Program-made: the position numbers and the translations under genes
The notes under the pieces: generated by a model
Database searches by the model: none
What the model was told of the DNA's origin: nothing
What the model saw: only the letters and a program-made list of their open reading frames with translations
NCBI GenBank assembly: GCA_000310025.1
Contig: FN649757.1
Span: 383,005-447,004 of the forward strand
Direction: 5' to 3'
Length of the DNA stretch: 64,000 nucleotides
DNA from: Ectocarpus siliculosus
Lineage: Eukaryota; Sar; Phaeophyceae; Ectocarpales; Ectocarpaceae
Shown here: positions 46,201 to 55,531 of the stretch, one piece after another
Layout of the letters: every line of letters starts with the position of its first letter
How positions within the stretch are numbered: position 1 is the first letter of the stretch

Positions 46201-49200
46201 AAAAAAAAAGAGAAGGTAAAAACAAAGCAGAAACCTGATTGCCGAGCTCACGAAGTGATCGCTTGTCATACAACGTCGTTGCCAAGCGACGGAAACCCGA
46301 CCCCGATGGCGAACACCGGGCGGGGGGGTGGTGCCGGGTGGAGCATACAGTACTACTAAGCCTTGGTGCACTGGACAGCACGATGATGTACATGGCCAAA
46401 GAGCATGGCTCGAACGAACCATTACCTGAGACAGCTCCGTGCCACGCAATATATACGACAAAATTACGCTCGGGTCACGGTGCTGAGCGCCCTCCTGGTG
46501 CAAAAAGTCCATGTCACTCACGTAGCCACCTCGGCATCCACAGGACCAGAGTAGGCGTCCAGTGCATCTCTCGCAAGTCGGGAGTAATTCGCGACCTATT
46601 GTGACAGTGGGGAGGTGTTGCAATTCGCGGGAGGGGTTTCAACTACTTTTGTCGTAGCTCGAAATTGCATCGGTCGGTAGCTGCACGCAGCAATCAGCGG
46701 TGGCACTCTGCAAGGGTGAGCACCTTCAATGTGACGAGGAACAACGGTGGTCCTCCTCGTACAAGGCAGGCAAAGAAAAATACCGCACTCCCTCACCGAC
46801 TCCACAGGGCTTCCCTTCACAAGAGCCCCCACACCAACTGCACACCAAAATGTGCAAGCCGAGGGGCCCGTCGATAGGTGATTTCCCGTGGTGATACCAT
46901 CATCGGTGAAGAGGGCGCCGAACTGGCCTTGATCGGGGGAGTCGTTCGAAGCGCCCGGCTGGTGTCGGGCAGCGGAGTGAGCCATCATCCTCACCATCGC
47001 TCCGCGGATTTGACTTGCGGCAACATTCAAGCGCACAGCAATCCTAGATCAGTCGATTGACTGTACGGGAGGGTACAAGCTTCCATCGCTCGGAAGGATC
47101 GATGCCCTCCCTCGACAATACGATAACAACATACGCACGGGACACGATGAGATACTTTTGGCGGCGGTGGGGTCAAGCTACTCCGCCTGTAGTAAACACC
47201 ATCAACACAGTACAGGCACCTTTGGGTGGTGAGCGGATAGAAGCCCACGCAGCCGAAGAAATCACTGAGGAATGCGTTCTCTCGCATGCCCACGAGACCA
47301 GTCGCCGGAGATGCACTTAACCTGAACCTGGTAGACGCGCGTTTGGACGTAGTAAGCTCGTGCAAAACGCTTTCGCTCTGTAGATGACACGCAACACTTC
47401 AGGGGCTCTTCAACGTCGAGAGCACTCCTTCAGCCCCTACATGTGGCTTCAATGTACCCCACGTCTAAGATGTGTTTGGGGGTGCTGCGCGACGGTGAAG
47501 CTCAATCTGTAGTGTGGCATACGCCGATCAATGCCAATGGGCAGCAATTTCAGCCCGGATTCGTTGTCGTCTTTCCTGCAACCGCGTTTCCTGGACAAAG
47601 ATACTGTGAGGCTCGGATGCCATGGCGTACGCACAATTTCTGTGACTCTAGCTAAAGCTGACCTGTTGCATTTCCGTCGTAGTCGAAACAAACCACAGCG
47701 GCTAGTAAAGACGACTGACCTCTTCAAAGGCAGCATACCGAAGGCCACGAGTTCCCCAGATGACGAGTGGCGTTGTAGAAACTCCGCTGACATAATGCCA
47801 GCAGGATCACGTGGATTGTGTTGGTGCAGGTGCTGAGGCTGAGGAAGATGCGGCTTCCGCTTGCTGTACGTGCATTGCACCCCAGATCCTAGGCACCGGC
47901 TATGAGTTAAAGGGCGAACATATCGAAAACGATCTTCAGCGAAGGTTGTGCGCGAGCGAAATTTTCGGAGACGTAAGCCGCACCTGCGACCTCTGGGGGA
48001 GGAATTTCGAACCTCTGAAACGTTTTACACCGTGTACAACTGAGATAGTTGTATTTGTGCGGCCAATCAACTAAAATCTAGGACTGTTGTGCAAAGAGTT
48101 GATTCCATTCAACCAAAGTCTCAGAATTTCGTCCAACTTGTTGATTCCAATCAACTCAAGTCCCAGAGTCTTGTCCAACTAGTTGATTCCGCTCAACTAC
48201 GGGTAGTTGAACCGTTGCACAACAAACTCAGTTAGTAATCAGCTATAGTTGTGCAGGGTGTGAAACGTTTCCATGAATCACAGAAAAAATAGGAGCCGTT
48301 CAGCGAGCATTGCGACCTTCCGACGTTCGTGTTCTGTTGATTAACGCGGCGATACACCACGCGGTAACCGGTTACCTGACGATGAACCTGTTTCTAGGTG
48401 GGAGCAAAGAGCTAGGCACGATAAACATTGATACGATATCCAAGCGTACACCTACAGAAAGAGAGTATTTTCGTTCGCATTTTTGAACATTTTGACAACG
48501 CTACCTCAAGAGTACCTTTGACGGACACCGGGCTACACTAAGCAGACCTCCCCACATTCCAGCAGGTCTTGTAACGAAGTCGTTTATGGGTATTTCTTTT
48601 CCTGTGTATAAGAGTAGTTTGGTTGCGATGAACGCTGCTCGCAGCCTACAACGGACTTGTTCCCGAAATGGTGTGCGCGGATGGTGTGTGCGCAAGTTAG
48701 CGCAAGCAAGCACGTACGAGCCATGTTTCTCTGATAGCCCGCGGCCAGACGGGCGACTTGCGGAAGATGATGAGCAGGATGCTCCATAAGTTTTATCGGG
48801 GTATTCATCAACGAAAAGCTTTCGAAGACAACGCTGGGGGTCACGGGGAGTACGCCACCTCTCTCCCTTACGACAAACTTAGCGAAGCAGCCTCCTCACC
48901 GAAAACGTTAAAAAAAAACGGTGATACCTGTCTAGATACGCCACCGCCTCGGCGTTTTTCGTTTTGTCTGATAGCGCGTGGAAAACTGACAAAGGATCAG
49001 CCTTTCCCAAGAGTGCCCGAAACTTACATGGTACATTGCACACCTAGGTGCACTTTTCTTATTTGGGGGAACGTTTAAGGGGGGAGGGAGGGTACGAGGT
49101 GACCACCCCCCGCCGAAACGCAAAACAATATACAAGTACTTTCTGACGCTATGAATTCATTGCTAATCTGTCTCAGACTCTTTTCTATGATAGAGATGGA

Positions 49201-52200
49201 TTCATTGCTAATCTGTCTCAGACTCTTTTTCTATGATAGAGATGGATTCTTTGTGTCATATTAAGAAAAATAAAAATGTATACTTGACAAAAATCCCTAC
49301 CATACCAATCCAGATTTAAAAAGGGCAACGTGTCTTGTTCTTTTTTTGTGCATCTGCGTGCCCCCTACAGCCATGTGCACGCGTTCGCGCTCGCCGCGAC
49401 TGTGCGCTGTACGGGGTACCGCACCTACATACAGACGACGAGAGGGAGATTGTGGTCAGAGCACCCTGTAGGCCTAGCCCAGGTCATTGCAGCGCAAGGC
49501 TATACCCAATTATGTTCTCGTTCAGAAGAATAGACTCGGAGTTCAGCGAAGAGGGGGACAGGGCGGTGAGAAAAAGGGAGGGAGGGTGCAACGGGGCAGA
49601 AGACAAGGGGAAAGGTATCAAGAGCAGGAGGGGGAGAGAAGAAGCAAGAGGGACCGGACGTACGATCGGGGGAACACCCAGAACCGGCGGATTGGTTGGC
49701 GTGGTTTCGCGTGCGAGAGAGAATGTCGGAAAGCTGTAGGCGGAACGAACGGTAGGCGAAAGAATGTTCATAACACTCTCATCTCAGCTAACTGCGAGCT
49801 CCTCCTAGATGACATATATTCCGCGGTTTCCGTCGAGCATAAGGGTTCTTCGTTCACTCGCACGCAGAGGCGCGTTGCTACTCCGGGCTATAATTTCACT
49901 GAAAATTGATTCGAGGATGGGTGTGGTGTGCATGATTTGGATGATTGTCGTGTGGTTTCTCCATCAGTAACACGTTCTCAGCGCAGGCATTCTAGTTCAC
50001 TGTGTTTCGTCTGTGTGCAACAGGAAAAATAGGTTTAACGCGTGCACTATTGAATGCAAACATACGATGAAAAAAAAAAAACATCGGGAAAAATAGAAAA
50101 ACAAACGAAACTAGGCCCTCCCGGGGGGAGTCTCTAGTCCATAGCTAGCGTGTATGGAGCAACATTTTCGGGCACCCTTGGCTTCTCCCTTTTTTGTTAG
50201 TCTGTTGCATACATCTACAACCACGAACTCTATTCACAAGCGGGGTGCAGCTCTTTGGCAGTGCTGCAAACAAGCCAATATCTATACCATCGTCCAACCA
50301 TCTGCCCATACAACTCCAGTGGGCGTACGCGTCTTGAAATATCTTGTGCGCACACCCTTGGTCACCACCTACTAGACTGTATGGTTGAAATTTAGATATT
50401 AATAGTGGGTGTTTGGCCGTGGTTTGAGAGGGTGTGTGTGAAGATGGATAGTGCGATACGGGTGGAACTCGCCCCCCAACCGCTGGTCTTGTCCAACAAG
50501 AAAACGGATTGTTCCGAGCCCAAGGTTTAACCCTCCTACAGTAGTACCCAGTCCCTCCGCGAAAAACAAAAGTCGCAAAAATGTTGGTCGTGGGGGCACT
50601 TTTTATCCTGAAGCCAAGTCAGCAAATGTTTCCAGTACCAGGCGACGTACAGCTTTACGACCTATAGTAGGGGACACGCGGCGTGGGAGATGGTGTGAAG
50701 CAAGTCAGAGGCGAGGAGAGCATATCCTACAGCGTACCACCTCAGCAAAGCATGATGGACAAAGCGTTCTCACGTGCGTTTCACCCCGCGGAGCCTAGGA
50801 TGACTACGGTGTGGAAAATGGGCAGTTTGAGTGTTGTGTCCCCAAAGTGTCCCCATTGGGCTTCCAGTCCTAGGAGGGTTACGTGGCTCTTGCCAACCGA
50901 TCTCGATTTCACTGATTTCGAACGCGACCGAGGAAGTACCCAGCAATCACACACAAGACATGTGAGACAAGGGGGCAAGTGTTGCGCAACAGAACATCCG
51001 GCAGTTGCCAACCAGGCCAGCGGACACCACGTAGTCTACCTCCACACACCTTCCTTGTCAAGCCAAGACAATAAATTCCACAGCTCGAAACTCAAGACAA
51101 ATCAGGCCACACGGCGGGTGCTCAAATCAGACAATTGCGGTGCGGAGCCCCCATCGTAGCGCGTATTCCAGGGGAGGATATCATGCGGCAGCGGCACCCG
51201 GGGAGTTGATTCTGTGACGGCACCTACATCAGTGAAACACGAATGGTAGGAAATAAGATTTGCGGACGTTTCTAACCGCGGCTTCAGCCTTCGATAGCGC
51301 GGTCCTAACAGCAGATCTGGCCGCGCCAACGCGCGCCCCGCTGCTCCATGATGCCGTTCTGGAATATTTGACCAGGTCAGGAATTCGCCCGCCGGCAGAC
51401 TGTTTTCGGTTTTGGGCTCGGCATATGCCACTGCTGTATTGAATTGTACTCTGGACTTCAGTAGATTATAATACTTCTACCACCGTAGAAACTGAGACCA
51501 CAGTTGGCAGGTTCCAACAGGTACAAGGCTGGTGTATCTCGTGGGCGATAGCTGTACATACATAGGCCAATATCGATTGTTTCCGAAATCGATCAATTTT
51601 CTTGAATCCCAAAAGGAGTAAAGGGGGAGCATCGGACTTCAACAGCAAGATGGCTCATGTCAATACTGCATACATGGCGTCCGGAGTGGGGTAAAGAGAG
51701 CACCGCGGCAGGGTGTGATGCAAGAACATGCAAAGAGGACAGATATGGATTGTAGAGTACGCACTGTTCGTTCCTTTCGCACTCCGCGTTTGCCTTTTTC
51801 TGATGCTGCGTCTCCTACCGCCGCGGATTCCAGGCCGGCAAACGACTTGAAATTCATGAGAGCCGTATTGTCGCCTAGGAAACGCACACACACACCCTCG
51901 TCACAGGCGGGCGGAGAAGAGGCGGTGTATTCGCGCGTTTAGCATTCAAACAGAATGTTGTAGGGCAGTGACCGTGCATCCAAAAGAAGCAAACTTACGT
52001 ACATACTCTGTACACGGATGGACGTATGTGAAGGTGGGACGGATCGAATGAATTCAGACATGAGCAGCGCGCGTGTGCGTGTTTTTCAAACATTCCAAGA
52101 AAGAAGGATACACGTAAGCACACACAGCCAAACCATCACGCAGTACATAATACTGTACGCGTACCTATTTGCACCCACCACAACCGACAATCTCCCACGC

Positions 52201-53573
52201 TACTGACAGTTTTGCTAAACCGCCCATGGAACACCCATGGGTGACCTATGGGCATGCCCATGGGCGGCCCGTGAAGTGCCCATCGTGGGCACTTCAATCT
52301 AGAACTTAGCCACCTTCACATCAACCTAGAGCTTAGCCACCAGCGACAACCTAGCTTGTATCGCGTGGGCTTGGGGTTAGGGTTAGGGTTAGCGTTGGGT
52401 TGTTAATCGTTATAGTGCCCGTTCCAAAGCAGATAATCTATTTTCTAGGAGTAAACTGGTTCGGTTCAAGGGCTCTCATGGGATTCCCGTGGGTTGTCCA
52501 TAGGCCGCCCATGGGCTGCCCACGGGCTACCCATGGGCCTAAAAAGGGGTGCCCATGGGCGCCCCATGGGTGACCCATGGGTGACCCATGGGAGTCCCAT
52601 GGGTCGTTTGGTAAAATAATAGAAAGTGTGGAAGACCCACCACCGACGGTGGGGAAACAAACCAAATCAAAAACAGACAGATGAACGGAATATTTCGAAA
52701 CGAACTCACGAACTCACGTCCGCAGCGACCGGGGTGCAGACCTATTTATCGTAACTATATGTTCTACGTTCATACAACGTCGTTCTATGTTCGGTCTCAC
52801 GTTCCGACTTTGTGCAAGCTGTGCTGCTGTGGGTCGTAGGACCACACACAGCGTTTGTTTGACTGTGCCTCACGAAGGGTGAGAGCCAGGGAGGAGGTGT
52901 AGCAATGCAATATGAACAGCCAAGAACAGATCAGCAGCTGTATACAAAAGCACAGCAGCAGCACAGCGGCACAAACGTGGGAGGCGATGGCAGCAGAAAA
53001 GAGAAAACCAACCAACAGCCGGTGGGTGTTGTTCTGAGTTGAAGAGAGGGCAAATGGTACCGACAGAAGAAGCGACTCGAGCCACAACGGCGTCCCACCC
53101 GATAGATTGCGACAATACTTGAATGGCCTACCCGCTTTACGCAGCGGTTCAGGCCTTTCGCGCGAGCGGGCGTTTTTTGTTGTGTTTCTCCAGCGTGCAG
53201 CAAAAGCGCAACCACGGAGTAGCAGACGTGCGTTTTCGAAGCTGCTGTATACGGATAGCTGTGACCAAGCAAGGTGTTCTTCGCTGTTCTACCCGCTACA
53301 GCTGTGCTAGAAAGAAAAAAATGTTGATACAGCTGCTTCAAAGAACATGAACGACTCAAGTAGAACAGTCGCCTGGAAACAGAAGGGAAAAGAACACCCG
53401 AACAGCCTCCACCGCTAACGACCAGCCAACACAGATGTATAACTATTCATACCACACCTGCAAGGCGCCAGGCCGTCGCACTTCCTCTTCTTTCGCCCGC
53501 ATTCACAGCAGCTCCTACGCATCCCAAGGTTGTTCGTAACCACGTTCCCCTCGTTCCGGTAACTGAAATCCAT
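37257..53573 (-). CDS. Gene C: Zn(2)-Cys(6) fungal-type transcription factor, 12 exons, about 680 aa
   Basis: Exons, 5' to 3': 53458-53573, 47720-47899, 47220-47327, 46797-47013, 46522-46595, 45520-45565, 45230-45313, 43815-43922, 42668-42930, 41890-42006, 40581-40760, 37257-37806. They total 2043 nt in frame. Residues 22-48 form C-x2-C-x6-C-x5-C-x2-C-x6-C, from SCCECGRKKRKCDGLAPC in exon 1 joined to SRCLGSGVQCTY in exon 2. The joining serine codon is split AG/C by the intron. Middle-region exons, TPR-like exon 10 and the acidic tail are as in A. The gene is twice as long as A because intron 1 (5.6 kb), intron 7 and intron 11 carry mobile DNA. The frame stays open upstream of the ATG to an acceptor at 53604, so the start could lie further upstream. 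Predicted nuclear DNA-binding regulator, targets unknown. Confidence 0.85.
37976..40286. mobile_element. About 2.3-kb insertion in intron 11 of gene C
   Basis: Intron 11 is 2774 bp in C but 820-1270 bp in A, B and D. Similarity to the D intron stops near 37976. Similarity to A and B (ccgcggaaa..cttgcaatcaag) resumes near 40287. Between them is a plus-strand frame (38197-38622, 141 codons) with a basic C-terminus rich in K, E and R, which I do not recognise. I cannot see terminal repeats with certainty, so the class is unknown. The element call is an inference from paralogue comparison. Confidence 0.5.
44867..45177 (-). mobile_element. tRNA-derived SINE in intron 7 of gene C
   Basis: Read on the minus strand, the element starts with a tRNA-like head (45104-45176) and continues through an unrelated body. 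It ends in A12 (T-run 44867-44878 on the plus strand). Pol III promoter boxes match consensus: A box TGGTCTAGTTGG (45158-45169) and B box GGTTCGAATCC (45115-45125). The equivalent intron of gene D (about 60440-60520) has the flanking sequence but no insertion. Target-site duplications are not clear (possibly a few bases, acat/cat). It ends 54 bp from the donor of exon 7. Confidence 0.75.
45104..45176 (-). pseudogene. tRNA-like SINE head (72-73 nt), not a functional tRNA
   Basis: The segment has tRNA length and a TAACC/GGTCA anticodon stem (one mismatch) around loop TTCTAGA, which would read anticodon CTA. The acceptor stem has two mismatches (GCCCAGG against CGTAGGC), the outer two pairs of the T stem do not form, and the D stem is poor. 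With the body and A-tail attached, this is the head of a SINE. The parent tRNA cannot be named from this copy. Confidence 0.65.
47905..49080. repeat. Intron 1 block of gene C shared with gene D
   Basis: Outside the inserted MITE, 47905-49080 is collinear with 62700-63620 and absent from A and B. Both copies hold an open minus-strand frame (48584-48844; 63149-63433) sharing LPQVARLAA and YQRNMARTCLLALTCA. On the plus strand both hold a frame sharing GIHQR and SEAA. Base differences fall at all codon positions, so I cannot decide whether either strand codes. It could be a nested small gene or conserved intron sequence. Confidence 0.4.
48027..48261. mobile_element. MITE, about 235 bp, in intron 1 of gene C
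   Basis: The 9-bp word gaaacgttt flanks the element on both sides (48018-48026 and 48262-48270). The termini are inverted repeats: acaccgtgtacaact on the left and the inverse acaccctgcacaact on the right. The interior carries a 42-bp direct repeat (gttgattccattcaac..., gttgattccaatcaac..., partial gttgattccgctcaac). The equivalent place in gene D (about 62822-62845) has a single caacggtttcatgaatcac with no insertion, an empty site. A 9-bp duplication fits Mutator-like elements. Confidence 0.8.
49155..49260. repeat. 45-bp tandem repeat within the CGAATCCATCTCTATC family
   Basis: Units 49155-49199 and 49200-49245 read attcattgctaatctgtctc...agactctttt(t)ctatgatagagatgg. A third partial unit starts attctttgtgtcat. 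It is the inverse orientation of the family seen at 28.5-29.6 kb and lies in intron 1 of gene C. Confidence 0.75.
49261..51675. other. Intron 1 of gene C: unassigned sequence
   Basis: A purine-rich stretch (49540-49740) produces long low-complexity frames rich in R, E, G and K (for example 49335-49739 and 49487-49909) that I treat as spurious. The rest holds no recognisable gene or repeat. Confidence 0.4.
52195..52670. mobile_element. CCCATGGG-palindrome-rich insertion
   Basis: This is absent from the other copy of the host repeat (junction equivalent near 27640). It contains two clusters of the palindrome CCCATGGG, often extended to GCCCATGGGC or ACCCATGGGT (52220-52270 and 52490-52610), roughly every 10-20 bp. 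It also has a perfect 10-bp hairpin (GAAGTGCCCA/TGGGCACTTC, 52273-52295) and the direct repeat ctagarcttagccacc. A short TTAGGG tract lies in the middle. There is no coding capacity. The clustered palindromes at each side suggest a foldback-type element. Confidence 0.6.
52374..52393. repeat. Interstitial telomere-like (TTAGGG) tract
   Basis: gggttagggttagggttag, about three units, is followed by a decayed unit (gcgttgggttg). TTAGGG is the telomere repeat reported for brown algae and many other eukaryotes. Three units inside a mobile insertion show neither a telomere nor a fusion. Confidence 0.6.
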
Positions 53574-53603
53574 GGTAGAAGTCTCTACCTCGTTTCCCGT
53601 TTC

Positions 53604-53993
53604 CTGCGTGCATGGTTAAAGCGTTGAGGTTTTCTCTTGTGCAGGGTAAGTGACGGCTCTGTCACGACGTTGCAACGGACGCGTAGCAAGTTTTAAAATG
53701 GCTGTCTGTGCCATCGATGGATCACGGTACCCACTCGTACGCACTATACGGCATCTTCGGACGACGCTGCAGGGTATGCCCCGTCGAGAATGCACATATC
53801 CCTAGTACAGCAATGTACTGCTGGGAGATGACGAAGCAAGAAGAGATATGCGAGCCTTTTCCAACCCATGAAGGAGGTCCTGCACGGCAGCCTGCGAAGT
53901 TCAACTGTCGTGTTGCTAGCGTGTAGTCCAGAGTACAGCAGCATGTTGCACAGAAAGTTTATGTCTATCAAAGAAGCAGACGCATGGACAAAC
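53604..53993 (-). other. Putative leader intron of gene C
   Basis: The acceptor CACGCAG ends at 53604 and the donor GTTTGTCC begins at 53993, matching the gene A arrangement. ORFs within it (53708-53926 and others) have no support. Confidence 0.45.
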
Positions 53994-54460
53994 CTGAGGT
54001 AGGGCTGGAGACAACGGGGCGAATCCCTTCGGTGAAGGTGCAGAAGACGGCCAAAGGCGGGACGTCGAATATGCCGATGGTGTTCAACAGAGAGCGTGGC
54101 GGTTCAGCGGTGCCGATCAGAACAAATAAATGCTCATGTCACACGTTTGTACAGCAGCAGGACGTACGACCTCCGCCAGTTGTACTGCGAAACTTCAGGA
54201 CAGAAGCCGTCCTGTATCTGTATGATCATATGCCGATGCCTTCCTCGGTACGCACGAGAGCACGTCGCGTGTTGCGTCCTGAGCGAGGTTCCCTCACCCG
54301 CCTCCAAAAGTTGCGGCCAAAGTTGCGGGTTTTTTTCGGCCAAATATGCTTACGTCGACGTCATGACGTCATGTTGTCACAACGCACCAATCACCAATCA
54401 CCAATGCAGCAATGCACCGAACCAAGGTTCAGATTGGGAACCAAACCCAACCAACATTCC
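53994..54460 (-). promoter_or_regulatory. Gene C upstream block: putative 5' leader exon and promoter with a CRE palindrome
   Basis: The donor CCTCAG/GTTTGTCC is at 53994, followed upstream by a segment similar to gene A (gctggagac; ggtgaaggtgcag; ggcggttcagcgg). The TGACGTCA palindrome is at 54364-54371 within acgtcgacgtcatgacgtca, where GACGTCA occurs twice in a row. A triplet of caatcacc/caatgcagc repeats, then aaggttcagattgggaacc, follows. Regulatory function is inferred from conservation with gene A. Confidence 0.45.
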
Positions 54461-55531
54461 CTTCTTCCCTTCATTCCCTTCTCAGCTTCTCAGTTTTCAG
54501 CACTTCAAATTTCTGTGCATACGGTTACACGCTGCGAGATGTAAATAAACGCCAAAGGCCATATCCCGCCGGCCTGCACCAAACACGCTGCACTGACAAC
54601 TTCGTCCCGTCCCGGATGTTGGCATCGTCTCGGCGTTCGCCTTGGACCCCGGTGCAAACATCGTGTGCCAACCCCGAGCCTGCCGAGAGAGGGGAAAAGC
54701 TCTACAAAGAAAGTCGCTATTGCGTGTTGGAAAAACAACACTATCCGAGATGCCGGATAACATTCACACTTTGGGCTGTAACCTCCCTGCAACCCCCCCC
54801 CCCGCCCAGGTTGTAGTCGGTGCCCCCACCCCCCAGGCTGTAGTCGGTGCCCCAACCTATACCCACAACCTTCCTCTGGCCGCCAGTGTAGATGGACGCG
54901 GACGCTTGGAACCAACACCTAGTGGACCGCCGCCAGCCCAAGTCTATGGTCGGTCTCTCCGTCTGTCCTCATCTCCCCCGAGAAGATGTCGATTGGGCTC
55001 GTGCGGCGGCGCCCTCAGCTGCACAAAACACCGAGTGGGCGGACGCTCTGCGCATATACGGACGGGGACAGCAGTTCTCTCGATTGCCGTGACATGCTCC
55101 CAACCAGGACGCTCGCGAGGCCGGCGCACTTTTTGTCCCAGACATCACCGCTGTGTCACAAAAGGTGCTACATAATCTCCCTGGATGATTCGGGCGCTTT
55201 CCATCTTTCTGAGATTCTTCAAAGACAACCATGAAGCGCTTCTAGCATACATGGACCTATTCACGAGAACAACCCTTGCACATTCCCAAACACACTCCAC
55301 ACACTCTTTCGGTCCCATCTCTGATTGATCGGTTCTCGCAAAGAGCTGCAGTGCACAGCTGTTTCGGAAAAATCCACCGCCAGGGACGGCTACCCTTTTA
55401 TCATCAGGTGACAAACAATAGGTCTCATGTGTACGCTGTCACACCAATGGGGCTTAGTGTAATTGTGGGTGTAGAAAATGCCTCTTCGCACACAGATTCA
55501 ACAGCGACAACCTGACCTAAAAGCGTAAACA
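54461..55531. other. Intergenic C-D
   Basis: I see no recognised gene. A short direct repeat (ggttgtagtcggtgcccc / ggctgtagtcggtgcccc, 54809-54855) lies in a C-rich stretch. From about 55330 the sequence is gene D 3' flank, shared with the 3' flanks of the other copies (gcaaagagctgcagtgcacagctg; ccgccagggacggctaccc). The overlapping ORFs at 54642-55175 and 54505-54918 are unsupported. Confidence 0.4.

Larger units (their letters stand above)
51676..53438. repeat. 1.4-kb interspersed repeat, copy 2, in intron 1 of gene C
   Basis: It is collinear with 27087-28440 but about 410 bp longer, owing to an internal insertion (about 52195-52670). Its right end lies only 19 bp inside the donor of gene C exon 1 (intron starts 53457). 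The insertion of this copy explains part of the expansion of intron 1, from 410 bp in A to 5.6 kb in C. Confidence 0.75.

Noticed and set aside
49335-49909. Long R/E/G/K-rich ORFs in intron 1 of gene C
   Set aside because: They come from a purine-rich low-complexity tract, overlap in several frames and have no paralogue.
52374-52393. A chromosome-end or telomere-fusion signature
   Set aside because: There are only about three TTAGGG units, inside a mobile insertion and in the middle of a gene intron.
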